A stretch of DNA of 64,000 nt from Megalopta genalis (lineage: Eukaryota > Arthropoda > Insecta > Hymenoptera > Halictidae), in contig NW_027476099.1 in NCBI RefSeq assembly GCF_051020955.1, positions 1,226,001-1,290,000 on the forward strand, given 5' to 3'. A model generated the notes under the pieces. The model was not told the DNA's origin, searched no databases, and was given only the letters and a program-made list of their open reading frames with translations. Below, piece after piece: positions 12,481-26,138 of this stretch (positions are counted from its first letter, which is position 1; each line of letters starts with the position of its first letter). The translations under genes were made by a program, and so were the position numbers.

Positions 12481-15400
12481 TGTTCATTTGTTCATTTGTT
12501 CATTTGCTCATTTGCTCATTTGCTCATTTGCTCATTTGTTCATTTGTTCATTTGTTCATTTGTTCATTTGTTCATTTGTTCCTTTGTTCATTTGCTCACT
12601 TGCTCATTTGTTCATTTGTTCATTTGTTCATTTGTTCATTTGTCCATTTTTGCATTTGTTCATTTGTTCATTTGTTTATTTGTTCATTTGATCATTTGTT
12701 CATTTGTTCATTTGTTCATTTGTTCATTTGTTCATTTGTTCATTTGTTCATTTGTTCATTTGTTCATTTGCTCATTTGTTCATTTGTTCATTTGTTCATT
12801 TGTTCATTTGTTCAGTTGTTCCTTCGTTCATTTGTACAATTGTTCTTTCGTTCATTTGTTCATTTGTTCATTCGTTCATTTGTCTATTCGCTCATTTGTT
12901 CATTTGTTCATTCGTTCATTTGTCTATTCGCTCATTTGTTCATTTGTTCATTTGTTCATTTGTTCATTTGTTCCTTCGTTCATTTTTCTATTCGCTCATT
13001 TGTTCATTTGTTCATTCGATCATTTGTCTATTCGCTCATTTGTTCATTTGTTCATGTGTTCATTTGTTCATTTGTTCATTTGTTCATTTGTTCCTTCGTT
13101 CATTTTTCTATTCGCTCATTTGTTCATTTGTTCATTCGATCATTTGTATATTCGCTCATTTGTTCATTTGTTCATGTGTTCATTTGTTCATTTGTTCATT
13201 TGTTCATTTGTTCATTTGTTCACTTGTTCATTTGTTCATTTGTTCATTTGTTCATTTGTTCACTTGTTCACTTTGCTCATTTGTTCGTTTGTTCATTTGT
13301 TCATTTGCTCATTTGTTCATTTGTTCATTTGTTCATTTTTTCAATTGTTCATTTGTTCATTTGTTCATTTGTTCATTTGTTCATTTGTTCATTTGTTCAT
13401 TTGTTCATTTGTTCATTTGTTCATTTGTTCATTTGTTCATTTGTTCATTTGTTCATTCGTTCATTTGTCTATTCGCTCATTTGTTCATTTGTTCATTTGT
13501 TCATTTGTTCATTTGTTCATTTGTTCATTTGTTCATTTGTTCATTTGTTCATTTGTTCATTTGTTCATTTGTTCATTTGTTCATTTGTCATTTGTTCATT
13601 TGTTCAATTGTTCATTTGTTCATTTGTTCATTTGTTCATTTGTTCATTTGTTCATTTGTTCATTCGTTCATTTGTCTATTCGCACATTCGTTCATTTGTT
13701 CATTTGTTCATTTGTTCATTTGTTCATTCGTTCATTTGTTCTTTTGTTCATTTGTTCATTTGTTCATTTGTTCATTTGTTCATTTGGTCATTTGTTCATT
13801 TGTTCATTTGTTCATTTGTTCATTTGTTCATTTGTTCATTTGTTCATTTGCTCATTTGTTCATTTGTTCATTTGTGCATTTGTTCATTTGTTCATTTGTT
13901 CATTTGTTCATTTGTTCATTTGTTCATTTGTTCATTTGTTCATTTGTTCATTTGTTCATTTGTTCATTTGTTCATTTGTTCATTTTTTCATTTGTTCATT
14001 TGTTCATTTGTCATTTGTTCATTTGTTCAATTGTTCATTTGTTCATTTGTTCATTTGTTCATTTGTTCATTTGTTCATTTGTTCATTTGTTCATTTGTTC
14101 ATTTGTTCATTTGTTCATTTGTTCATTTGTTCATTTGTTCATTTGTTCATTTGTTCATTTGTTCATTTGATCATTTGTTCATTTGTTCATTTGTTCATTT
14201 GTTCCTTCGTTCATTTGTCTATTCGCTCATTTGTTCATTTGTTCATTTGTTCATTTGTTCATTCGTTCATTTGTTCATTTGTTCATTCGTTCATTTGTCT
14301 ATTCGCACATTTGTTCATTTGTTCATTTGTTCATTTGTTCATTTGTTCTTTTGTTCATTTGTTCATTTGTTCATTTGTTCATTTGTTCATTTGTTCATTT
14401 GTTCATTTGTTCATTTGTTCATTTGTTCATTTGTTCATTTGTTCATTTGTTCATTTGTTCATTTGTTCATTTGTTCATTTGTTCATTTGTTCATTTGTTC
14501 ACTTTTTCATTGGTTCATTTGTTCATTTGTTCATTTGTTCCTTCGTTCATTTGTCTATTCGCACATTTGTTCATTTGTTCATTTGTTCATTTGTTCATTT
14601 GTTCATTTGTTCATTTGTTCATTTGTTCATTTGTTCATTTGTTCATTTGTTCATTTGTTCATTTGTTCATTTGTTCATTTGTTCATTTGTTCATTTGTTC
14701 ATTTGTTCATTTGTTCATTTGTTCATTTGTTCTTTTGTTCATTTGTTCATTTGTTCATTTGTTCATTTGTTCATTTGTTGATTTGTTCATTTGTTCATTT
14801 GTTCATTTGTTCATTTGTTCATTTGTTCATTTGCTCATTTGCTCATTTGCTCATTTGCTCATTTGTTCATTTGTTCATTTGTTCATTTGTTCATTTGTTC
14901 ATTTGTTCCTTTGTTCATTTGCTCACTTGCTCATTTGTTCATTTGTTCATTTGTTCATTTGTCCATTTGTGCATTTGTTCATTTGTTCATTTGTTCATTT
15001 GTTCATTTGTTCATTTGTTCATTTGTTTATTTGTTCATTTGATCATTTGTTCATTTGTTCATTTGTTCATTTGTTCATTTGTTCATTTGTTCATTTGTTC
15101 ATTTGTTCATTTGTTCATTTGTTCATTTGTTCATTTGCTCATTTGTTCATTTGTTCATTTGTTCATTTGTTCATTTGTTCAGTTGTTCCTTCGTTCATTT
15201 GTACAATTGTTCATTCGTTCATTTGTTCATTTGTTCATTCGTTCATTTGTCAATTCGCTCATTTGTTCATTTGTTCATTCGTTCATTTGTCTATTCGCTC
15301 ATTTGTTCATTTGTTCATTTGTTCATTTGTTCATTTGTTCCTTCGTTCATTTTTCCATTCGCTCATTTGTTCATTTGTTCATTCGATCATTTGTCTATTC

Positions 15401-16620
15401 GCTCATTTGTTCATTTGTTCATGTGTTCATTTGTTCATTTGTTCATTTGTTCATTTGTTCCTTCGTTCATTTTTCTATTCGCTCATTTGTTCATTTGTTC
15501 ATTCGATCATTTGTATATTCGCTCATTTGTTCATTTGTTCATGTGTTCATTTGTTCATTTGTTCATTTGTTCATTTGTTCATTTGTTCACTTGTTCATTT
15601 GTTCATTTGTTCATTTGTTCACTTGTTCACTTTGCTCATTTGTTCATTTGTTCATTTGTTCATTTGCTCATTTGTTCATTTGTTCATTTGTTCATTTTTT
15701 CAATTGTTCATTTGTTCATTTGTTCATTTGTTCATTTGTTCATTTGTTCATTTGTTCATTTGTTCATTTGTTCATTTGTTCATTTGTTCATTCGTTCATT
15801 TGTCTATTCGCTCATTTGTTCATTTGTTCATTTGTTGATTTGTTCATTTGTTCATTTGTTCATTTGTTCATTTGTTCATTTGTTCATTTGTTCATTTGTT
15901 CATTTGTTCATTTGTCATTTGTTCATTTGTTCAATTGTTCATTTGTTCATTTGTTCATTTGTTCATTTGTTCATTTGTTCATTTGTTCATTTGTTCATAT
16001 GTTCATTTGTTCATTTGTTCATTTGTTCATTTGTTCATTCGTTCATTTGTCTATTCGCACATTCGTTCATTTGTTCATTTGTTCATTTGTTCATTTGTTC
16101 ATTTGTTCATTTGTTCATTTGTTCATTTGTTCATTTGTTCATTCGTTCATTTGTTCTTTTGTTCATTTGTTCATTTGTTCATTTGTTCATTTGTTCATTT
16201 GTTCATTTGTTCATTTGTTCATTTGTTCATTTGTTCATTTGTTCATTTGTTGATTTGTTCATTTGTTCATTTGTTCATTTGTTCATTTGTTCATTTGTTC
16301 ATTTGCTCATTTGCTCATTTGCTCATTTGCTCATTTGTTCATTTGTTCATTTGTTCATTTGTTCATTTGTTCATTTGTTCCTTTGTTCATTTGCTCACTT
16401 GCTCATTTGTTCATTTGTTCATTTGTTCATTTGTCAATTTGTGCATTTGTTCATTTGTTCATTTGTTCATTTGTTCATTTGTTCATTTGTTCATTTGTTT
16501 ATTTGTTCATTTGATCATTTGTTCATTTGTTCATTTGTTCATTTGTTCATTTGTTCATTTGTTCATTTGTTCATTTGTTCATTTGTTCATTTGTTCATTT
16601 GCTCATTTGTTCATTTGTTC
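12481..16620. repeat. Family D higher-order repeat block, periods about 1.47 and 2.3 kb
   Basis: The family D order is GTTGATTTG, four GCTCATTTG units, CCTTTG, TTTATTTG, GATC, CAGTTGTTCCTTCG, TACAATTG, paired TTCATTTTTC and GATCATTTG stretches, CATGTG, CACTTTGCT, TTTTTTCAATTG and a 7-base CATTTGT unit. GTTGATTTG lies near 12,451, 14,779, 15,836 and 16,252, and CAGTTG near 12,813 and 15,180. Matching markers are about 2.33-2.37 kb apart for the first pair of copies and about 1.46-1.47 kb apart for the next. The 1.47 kb unit repeats once more across the left edge of the ~13 kb duplication. No gene is present. Confidence 0.82.
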
Positions 16621-17849
16621 ATTTGTTCATTTGTTCATTTGTTCAGTTGTTCCTTCGTTCATTTGTACAATTGTTCATTCGTTCATTTGTTCATTTGTTC
16701 ATTCGTTCATTTGTCAATTCGCTCATTTGTTCATTTGTTCATTCGTTCATTTGTCTATTCGCTCATTTGTTCATTTGTTCATTTGTTCATTTGTTCATTT
16801 GTTCCTTCGTTCATTTTTCCATTCTCTCATTTGTTCATTTGTTCATTCGATCATTTGTCTATTCGCTCATTTGTTCATTTGTTCATGTGTTCATTTGTTC
16901 ATTTGTTCATTTGTTCATTTGTTCCTTCGTTCATTTTTCTATTCGCTCATTTGTTCATTTGTTCATTCGATCATTTGTATATTCGCTCATTTGTTCATTT
17001 GTTCATGTGTTCATTTGTTCATTTGTTCATTTGTTCATTTGTTCATTTGTTCACTTGTTCATTTGTTCATTTGTTCATTTGTTCACTTGTTCACTTTGCT
17101 CATTTGTTCATTTGTTCATTTGTTCATTTGCTCATTTGTTCATTTGTTCATTTGTTCATTTTTTCAATTGTTCATTTGTTCATTTGTTCATTTGTTCATT
17201 TGTTCATTTGTTCATTTGTTCATTTGTTCATTTGTTCATTTGTTCATTTGTTCATTCGTTCATTTGTCTATTCGCTCATTTGTTCATTTGTTCATTTGTT
17301 GATTTGTTCATTTGTTCATTTGTTCATTTGTTCATTTGTTCATTTGTTCATTTGTTCATTTGTTCATTTGTTCATTTGTCATTTGTTCAATTGTTCATTT
17401 GTTCATTTGTTCATTTGTTCATTTGTTCATTTGTTCATTTGTTCATTTGTTCATATGTTCATTTGTTCATTTGTTCATTCGTTCATTTGTCTATTCGCAC
17501 ATTCGTTCATTTGTTCATTTGTTCATTTGTTCATTTGTTCATTTGTTCATTTGTTCATTTGTTCATTTGTTCATTCGTTCATTTGTTCTTTTGTTCATTT
17601 GTTCATTTGTTCATTTGTTCATTTGTTCATTTGTTCATTTGTTCATTTGTTCATTTGTTCATTTGTTCATTTGTTCATTTGTTCATTTGTTCATTTGTTC
17701 ATTTGTTCATTTGTTCATTTGTTCATTTGCTCATTTGTTCATTTGTTCATTTGTTCATTTGTTCATTTGTTCATTTGTTCATTTGTTCATTTGTTCATTT
17801 GTTCATTTGTTCATTTGTTCATTTCTTCATTTGTTCATTTGTTCATTTG

Positions 17850-19225
17850 TTAATTCGTTCATTTGCCTATTCGCTCATTTGTTAATTTGTTCATTTGTTC
17901 ATTTGCTCATTTGCTCATTTGCTCATTTGCTCATTTGTTCATTTGTTCATTCGTTCATTTGTTCATTTGTTCATTTGTTCATTTGTTCATTTGCTCACTT
18001 GCACATTTGTTCATTTGTTCATTTGTTCATTTGTTCATTTGTTCATTTGCTCATTTGTTCATTTGTTCATTTGTTCATTTGTTCATTTGTTCATTTGTTC
18101 ATTTGTTCATTTGTTCATTTGTTCATTTGTTCATTTGTTCATTTGTTCATTTGTTCATTTGTTCATTTGTTCATTTGTTCATTTGTTCATTTGTTCATTT
18201 GTTCATTTGTTCGTTTGTTCATTTGTTCATTTGTTCATTTGTTCATTTGTTCATTTGTTCATTTGTTCATTTGTTCATTTGTTCATTTGTTCATTTGTTC
18301 ATTTGTTCATTTGTTCATTTGTGCATTTGTTCATTTGTTCATTTGTGCATTTGTTCATTTGTTCATATGTTCATTTGTTCATTTGTTCATTTGTTCATTT
18401 GTTCATTTGTTCATTTGTTCATTTGTTCATTTGTTCATTTGTTCATTTGTTCATTTGTTCATTTGTTCATTTGTTCATTTGTTCATTTGTTCATTTGTTC
18501 ATTTGTTCATTTGTTCATTTGTTCATTTGTTCATTTGTTCATTTGTTCATTTGTTCATTTGTTCATTTGTTCATTTGTTCATTTGTTCATTTGTTCATTT
18601 GTCCACTTGTTCATTTGTTCGTTTGTTCATTTGTTCGTTTGTTCATTTGTTCACTTGTTCATTTGTTCATTTGATCATTTGTTCATTTGTTCCTTCGTTC
18701 ATTTGTCTATTCGCACATTTGTTCATTTGTTCATTTGTTCATTTGTTCATTTGTTCATTTGTTCATTTGTTCATTTGTTCAATTGTTCATTTGGTCATTT
18801 GTTCATTTGTTCATTTGTTCACTTGTTTACTTGTTTACTTGTTCATTTGTTCATTTGTTCATTTGTTCATTTGTTCATTTGATCATTTGTTCATTTGTTC
18901 ATTTGTTCACTTGTTCACTTGCTCATTTGTTCGTTTGTTCATTTCTCCATTTCTTCATTTCTTCATTTGTTCATTTGTTCATTTGTTCATTTGTTCATTT
19001 GTCCATTTGTTCATTTGTCCACTTGTTCATTTGTTCATTTGTTCATTTGTTCATTTGTTCATTCGTTCATTTGTTCATTCGTTCATTTGTTCATTCGTTC
19101 ATTTGTTCATTCGTTCATTTGTCTATTCGCTCATTTGTTCATTTGTTCATTTGTTCATTTGTTCATTTGTTCATTTGTTCATTTGTTCATTTGTTCATTT
19201 GTTCATTTGTTCATTTGTTCATTTG
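17850..19225. repeat. F block, copy 1 of 4
   Basis: The block opens with TTAATTCG and GCCTATTCGCTC but lacks the GTGCGATTG of family C. It continues with four GCTCATTTG units, CATTCGTT, CTTGCACATTTG (18,001), CGTTTGTT (18,210), two GTGCATTTG (from 18,322) and CATATG. The rest is GTCCACTTG, two CGTTTGTT, GATC, CCTTCG with CGCACATTTG, CAATTG, GGTCATTTG, two TTTACTTG, GATC and CTCCATTTCTTC. The same series appears three more times in the window. Confidence 0.85.
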
Positions 19226-22200
19226 ATCATTTGATCATTTGTTCATTTGTTCACTTGTTCACTTGCTCATTTGTACGTTTGTTCATTTCTTCATTTCTTC
19301 ATTTGTTCATTTGTTCATTTCTTCATTTCTTCATTTGTTCATTTGTTCATTTGTTCATTTCTTCATTTGTTCATTTGTTCATTTGTTCATTTGTTCATTT
19401 GTTCATTTGTTCATTTGTTCATTTGTACATTTGTTCATTTGTTCATTTGTTCATTTGTTCATTTGTTCATTTGTTCATTTGTTCATTTGTTCATTTGTTC
19501 ATTTGTTCATTTGTTCATTTGTTCATTTGTTCAATTGTTCATTTGTTCATTTGTTCATTTGTTCATTTGTTCATTTGTTCATTTGTTCATTTGTTCATTT
19601 GTTCATTTGTTCATTTGTTCATTTGTTCATTTGTTCATTTGTTCATTTGTTCATTTGATCATTTGTTCATTTGTTCATTTGTTCATTTGTTCCTTCGTTC
19701 ATTTGTCTATTCGCTCATTTGTTCATTTGTTCATTTGTTCATTCGTTCATTTGTTCATTTGTTCATTCGTTCATTTGTCTATTCGCACATTTGTTCATTT
19801 GTTCATTTGTTCATTTGTTCATTTGTTCTTTTGTTCATTTGTTCATTTGTTCATTTGTTCATTTGTTCATTTGTTCATTTGTTCATTTGTTCATTTGTTC
19901 ATTTGTTCATTTGTTCATTTGTTCATTTGTTCATTTGTTCATTTGTTCATTTGTTCACTTTTTCATTGGTTCATTTGTTCATTTGTTCATTTGTTCCTTC
20001 GTTCATTTGTCTATTCGCACATTTGTTCATTTGTTCATTTGTTCATTTGTTCATTTGTTCATTTGTTCATTTGTTCATTTGTTCATTTGTTCATTTGTTC
20101 ATTTGTTCATTTGTTCATTTGTTCATTTGTTCATTTGTTCATTTGTTCATTTGTTCATTTGTTCATTTGTTCATTTGTTCATTTGTTCATTTGTTCATTT
20201 GTTCATTTGTTCATTTGTTCATTTGTTCATTTGTTCATTTGTTCATTTGTTCATTTGTTCATTTGTTCATTTGTTCATTTGTTCATTTGTTCATTTGTTC
20301 ATTTGTTCATTTGTTCATTTGTTCATTTGCTCATTTGCTCATTTGCTCAATTGCTCATTTGTTCATTTGTTCATTTGTTCATTTGTTCATTTGTTCATTT
20401 GTTCCTTTGTTCATTTGCTCACTTGCTCATTTGTTCATTTGTTCATTTGTTCATTTGTCCATTTTTGCATTTGTTCATTTGTTCATTTGTTCATTTGTTC
20501 ATTTGTTTATTTGTTCATTTGATCATTTGTTCATTTGTTCATTTGTTCATTTGTTCATTTGTTCATTTGTTCATTTGTTCATTTGTTCATTTGTTCATTT
20601 GCTCATTTGTTCATTTGTTCATTTGTTCATTTGTTCATTTGTTCAGTTGTTCCTTCGTTCATTTGTACAATTGTTCATTCGTTCATTTGTTCATTTGTTC
20701 ATTCGTTCATTTGTCTATTCGCTCATTTGTTCATTTGTTCATTCGTTCATTTGTCTATTCGCTCATTTGTTCATTTGTTCATTTGTTCATTTGTTCATTT
20801 GTTCCTTCGTTCATTTTTCTATTGGCTCATTTGTTCATTTGTTCATTCGATCATTTGTCTATTCGCTCATTTGTTCATTTGTTCATGTGTTCATTTGTTC
20901 ATTTGTTCATTTGTTCATTTGTTCCTTCGTTCATTTTTCTATTCGCTCATTTGTTCATTTGTTCATTCGATCATTTGTATATTCGCTCATTTGTTCATTT
21001 GTTCATGTGTTCATTTGTTCATTTGTTCATTTGTTCATTTGTTCATTTGTTCACTTGTTCATTTGTTCATTTGTTCATTTGTTCATTTGTTCACTTGTTC
21101 ACTTTGCTCATTTGTTCGTTTGTTCATTTGTTCATTTGCTCATTTGTTCATTTGTTCATTTGTTCATTTTTTCAATTGTTCATTTGTTCATTTGTTCATT
21201 TGTTCATTTGTTCATTTGTTCATTTGTTCATATGTTCATTTGTTCATTTGTTCATTTGTTCATTCGTTCATTTGTCTATTCGCACATTCGTTCATTTGTT
21301 CATTTGTTCATTTGTTCATTTGTTCATTTGTTCATTTGTTCATTTGTTCATTTGTTCATTCGTTCATTTGTTCTTTTGTTCATTTGTTCATTTGTTCATT
21401 TGTTCATTTGTTCATTTGGTCATTTGTTCATTTGTTCATTTGTTCATTTGTTCATTTGTTCATTTGTTCATTTGTTCATTTGTTCATTTGTTCATTTGCT
21501 CATTTGTTCATTTGTTCATTTGTGCATTTGTTCAGTTGTTCATTTGTTCATTTGTTCATTTGTTCATTTGTTCATTTGTTCATTTGTTCATTTGTTCATT
21601 TGTTCATTTGTTCATTTGTTCATTTTTTCATTTGTTCATTTGTTCATTTGTCATTTGTTCATTTGTTCAATTGTTCATTTGTTCATTTGTTCATTTGTTC
21701 ATTTGTTCATTTGTTCATTTGTTCATTTGTTCATTTGTTCATTTGTTCATTTGTTCACTTGTTCATTTGTTCATTTGTTCATTTGTTCATTTGATCATTT
21801 GTTCATTTGTTCATTTGTTCATTTGTTCCTTCGTTCATTTGTCTATTCGCTCATTTGTTCATTTGTTCATTTGTTCATTTGTTCATTTGTTCATTCGTTC
21901 ATTTGTTCATTTGTTCATTCGTTCATTTGTCTATTCGCACATTTGTTCATTTGTTCATTTGTTCATTTGTTCATTTGTTCTTTTGTTCATTTGTTCATTT
22001 GTTCATTTGTTCATTTGTTCATTTGTTCATTTGTTCATTTGTTCATTTGTTCATTTGTTCATTTGTTCATTTGTTCATTTGTTCATTTGTTCATTTGTTC
22101 ATTTGTTCATTTGTTCATTTGTTCATTTGTTCATTTGTTCATTTGTTCACTTTTTCATTGGTTCATTTGTTCATTTGTTCATTTGTTCCTTCGTTCATTT

Positions 22201-23880
22201 GTCTATTCGCACATTTGTTCATTTGTTCATTTGTTCATTTGTTCATTTGTTCATTTGTTCATTTGTTCATTTGTTCATTTGTTCATTTGTTCATTTGTTC
22301 ATTTGTTCATTTGTTCATTTGTTCATTTGTTCTTTTGTTCATTTGTTCATTTGTTCATTTGTTCATTTGTTCATTTGTTGATTTGTTCATTTGTTCATTT
22401 GTTCATTTGTTCATTTGTTCATTTGTTCATTTGCTCATTTGCTCATTTGCTCATTTGCTCATTTGTTCATTTGTTCATTTGTTCATTTGTTCATTTGTTC
22501 CTTTGTTCATTTGCTCACTTGCTCATTTGTTCATTTGTTCATTTGTTCATTTGTCCATTTGTGCATTTGTTCATTTGTTCATTTGTTCATTTGTTCATTT
22601 GTTCATTTGTTCATTTGTTTATTTGTTCATTTGATCATTTGTTCATTTGTTCATTTGTTCATTTGTTCATTTGTTCATTTGTTCATTTGTTCATTTGTTC
22701 ATTTGTTCATTTGTTCATTTGTTCATTTGTTCATTTGTTCATTTGTTCATTTGCTCATTTGTTCATTTGTTCATTTGTTCATTTGTTCATTTGTTCAGTT
22801 GTTCCTTCGTTCATTTGTACAATTGTTCATTCGTTCATTTGTTCATTTGTTCATTCGTTCATTTGTCAATTCGCTCATTTGTTCATTTGTTCATTCGTTC
22901 ATTTGTCTATTCGCTCATTTGTTCATTTGTTCATTTGTTCATTTGTTCATTTGTTCATTTGTTCCTTCGTTCATTTTTCCATTCGCTCATTTGTTCATTT
23001 GTTCATTCGATCATTTGTCTATTCGCTCATTTGTTCATTTGTTCATGTGTTCATTTGTTCATTTGTTCATTTGTTCATTTGTTCCTTCGTTCATTTTTCT
23101 ATTCGCTCATTTGTTCATTTGTTCATTCGATCATTTGTATATTCGCTCATTTGTTCATTTGTTCATGTGTTCATTTGTTCATTTGTTCATTTGTTCATTT
23201 GTTCATTTGTTCACTTGTTCATTTGTTCATTTGTTCATTTGTTCATTTGTTCACTTGTTCACTTTGCTCATTTGTTCATTTGTTCATTTGTTCATTTGCT
23301 CATTTGTTCATTTGTTCATTTGTTCATTTTTTCAATTGTTCATTTGTTCATTTGTTCATTTGTTCATTTGTTCATTTGTTCATTTGTTCATTTGTTCATT
23401 TGTTCATTTGTTCATTTGTTCATTTGTTCATTCGTTCATTTGTCTATTCGCTCATTTGTTCATTTGTTCATTTGTTGATTTGTTCATTTGTTCATTTGTT
23501 CATTTGTTCATTTGTTCATTTGTTCATTTGTTCATTTGTTCATTTGTTCATTTGTTCATTTGTCATTTGTTCATTTGTTCAATTGTTCATTTGTTCATTT
23601 GTTCATTTGTTCATTTGTTCATTTGTTCATTTGTTCATATGTTCATTTGTTCATTTGTTCATTTGTTCATTTGTTCATTCGTTCATTTGTCTATTCGCAC
23701 ATTCGTTCATTTGTTCATTTGTTCATTTGTTCATTTGTTCATTTGTTCATTTGTTCATTTGTTCATTTGTTCATTCGTTCATTTGTTCTTTTGTTCATTT
23801 GTTCATTTGTTCATTTGTTCATTTGTTCATTTGTTCATTTGTTCATTTGTTCATTTGTTCATTTGTTCATTTGTTCATTT
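19226..23880. repeat. Family D section of superunit copy 1
   Basis: The section holds a GATCATTTGATC motif near 19,220, a TACGTTTG unit near 19,272 and CATTTCTT pairs. These are followed by D cassettes with CAGTTG near 20,644 and 22,796, CACTTTTTCATTGG near 19,963 and 22,147, and GTTGATTTG near 22,379 and 23,476. Seven-base units near 21,648 and 23,561 shift the register. The matching section of superunit copy 2 starts near 32,271, and the offset between them moves from 13,037 to 13,013 and then up to 13,053. No gene is present. Confidence 0.82.
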
Positions 23881-25550
23881 GTTCATTTGTTCATTTGCTC
23901 ATTTGTTCATTTGCTCATTTGCTCATTTGCTCATTTGCTCATTTGTTCATTTGTTCATTCGTTCATTTGTTCATTTGTTCATTTGTTCATTTGTTCATTT
24001 GCTCACTTGCACATTTGTTCATTTGTTCATTTGTTCATTTGTTCATTTGTTCATTTGCTCATTTGTTCATTTGTTCATTTGTTCATTTGTTCATTTGTTC
24101 ATTTGTTCATTTGTTCATTTGTTCATTTGTTCATTTGTTCATTTGTTCATTTGTTCATTTGTTCATTTGTTCATTTGTTCATTTGTTCGTTTGTTCATTT
24201 GTTCATTTGTTCATTTGTTCATTTGTTCATTTGTTCATTTGTTCATTTGTTCATTTGTTCATTTGTTCATTTGTTCATTTGTTCATTTGTTCATTTGTTC
24301 ATTTGTTCATTTGTTCATTTGTTCATTTGTTCATTTGTTCATTTGTTCATTTGATCATTTGTTCATTTGTCTATTCGCTCATTTGTTCATTTGTTCATTC
24401 GTTCATTTGTTCATTTGTTCATTTGTTCATTCGTTCATTTGTTCATTCGTTCATTTGTCTATTCGCACATTTGTTCATTTGTTCATTTGTTCATTTGTTC
24501 ATTTGTTCTTTTGTTCATTTGTTCATTTGTCCATTTGTTCATTTGTTCATTTGTACATTTGTTCATTTGTTCATTTGTTCATTTGTGCATTTGTTCATTT
24601 GTTCATTTGTGCATTTGTTCATTTGTTCATATGTTCATTTGTTCATTTGTTCATTTGTTCATTTGTTCATTTGTTCATTTGTTCATTTGTTCATTTGTTC
24701 ATTTGTTCATTTGTTCATTTGTTCATTTGTTCATTTGTTCATTTGTTCATTTGTTCATTTGTTCATTTGTTCATTTGTTCATTTGTTCATTTGTTCATTT
24801 GTTCATTTGTTCATTTGTTCATTTGTTCCTTTGTTCATTTGTTCATTTGTTCATTTGTTCATTTGTCCACTTGTTCATTTGTTCGTTTGTTCATTTGTTC
24901 GTTTGTTCATTTGTTCACTTGTTCATTTGTTCATTTGATCATTTGTTCATTTGTTCCTTCGTTCATTTGTCTATTCGCACATTTGTTCATTTGTTCATTT
25001 GTTCATTTGTTCATTTGTTCATTTGTTCATTTGTTCATTTGTTCAATTGTTCATTTGGTCATTTGTTCATTTGTTCATTTGTTCACTTGTTTACTTGTTT
25101 ACTTGTTCATTTGTTCATTTGTTCATTTGTTCATTTGTTCATTTGTTCATTTGTTCATTTGATCATTTGTTCATTTGTTCATTTGTTCACTTGTTCACTT
25201 GCTCATTTGTTCGTTTGTTCATTTCTCCATTTCTTCATTTCTTCATTTGTTCCTTTGTTCATTTGTTCATTTGTTCATTTGTCCATTTGTTCATTTGTCC
25301 ACTTGTTCATTTGTTCATTTGTTCATTTGTTCATTTGTTCATTCGTTCATTTGTTCATTCGTTCATTTGTTCATTCGTTCATTTGTTCATTTGTTCATTT
25401 GTTCATTTCTTCATTTGTTCATTTGTTCATTTGTTCATTTGTTCATTTGTTCATTTGTTCACTTGTTTACTTGTTTACTTGTTCATTTGTTCATTTGTTC
25501 ATTTGTTCATTTGTTCATTTGTTCATTTGTTCATTTGATCATTTGATCAT
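23880..25550. repeat. F block, copy 2 of 4, carrying an extra ~310 bp segment
   Basis: The order is the same as in the first F block (CTTGCAC at 24,009, CGTTTGTT at 24,188). However, 397 bases instead of 85-112 separate CGTTTGTT from the GTGCATTTG pair (24,585). The opening TTAATTCG unit is missing. A CCTTTG unit near 24,827 and another near 25,250 are shared with the fourth F block but not with the first or third, so copies 2 and 4 are the closer pair. Confidence 0.84.
24280..24590. repeat. ~312 bp inserted patch of E-type repeat in an F block
   Basis: Between CGTTTGTT at 24,188 and GTGCATTTG at 24,585 there is a segment absent from the three sister F blocks. It holds GATC, TCTATTCGCTC, CATTCGTT units, CGCACATTTG, GTTCTTTTG, GTCCATTTG and TGTACATTTG. 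The same order occurs inside E blocks, for example near 26,230-26,425. The excess is 312 bases, or 39 units, by comparison with the fourth F block. Exact edges cannot be fixed inside identical octamers. Confidence 0.75.
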
Positions 25551-26138
25551 TTGTTCATTTGTTTACTTGTTCACTTGCTCATTTGTTCGTTTGTTCATTT
25601 CTTCATTTCTTCATTTCTTCATTTGTTCATTTGTTCATTTGTCCATTTGTTCATTTGTCCACTTGTTCATTTTTATCATTTGTTCATTTGTTCATTTGTT
25701 CATTCGTTCATTTGTTCATTCGTTCATTTGTTCATTTGTTCATTTGTTCATTTGTTCATTTGTTCATTCGTTCATTTGTTCATTTGTTCATTTGTTCATT
25801 TGTTCATTTGTTCATCTGTTCATTTGTTCATTTGTTCATTTGTTCATTTGTTCATTTGTTCATTCGTTCATTTGTTCATTTGTTCATTTGTTCATTTGTT
25901 CATTTGTTCATTTGTTCATTTGTTCATTTGTTCATTTGTTCATTTGTTCATTTGTTCATTTGTTCATTTGTTCATTTGTTCATTTGTTCATTTGTTCATT
26001 TGTTCATTTGTTCATTTGTTCATTTGTCCATTTGTTCATTTGTTCATTTGTTCATTTGTTCATTTGTTCATTTGTTCATTTGTTCATTTGTTCATTTGTT
26101 CATTTGTTCATTTGTTCATTTGTTCATTTGTTCATTTG
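25550..26138. repeat. A-like section of superunit copy 1 with TTTTTATC marker
   Basis: After a TTTACTTG / CACTTG / GCTC / CGTTTG / triple CATTTCTT cassette, TTTTTATC near 25,670 shifts the register by one. CATTCGTT, CATCTGTT (25,813) and GTCCATTTG (26,027) units follow in otherwise canonical repeat. The same layout is seen near 2,885, 4,436 and 38,416, so this section links the central superunit to the family A block at the left of the window. Confidence 0.8.
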
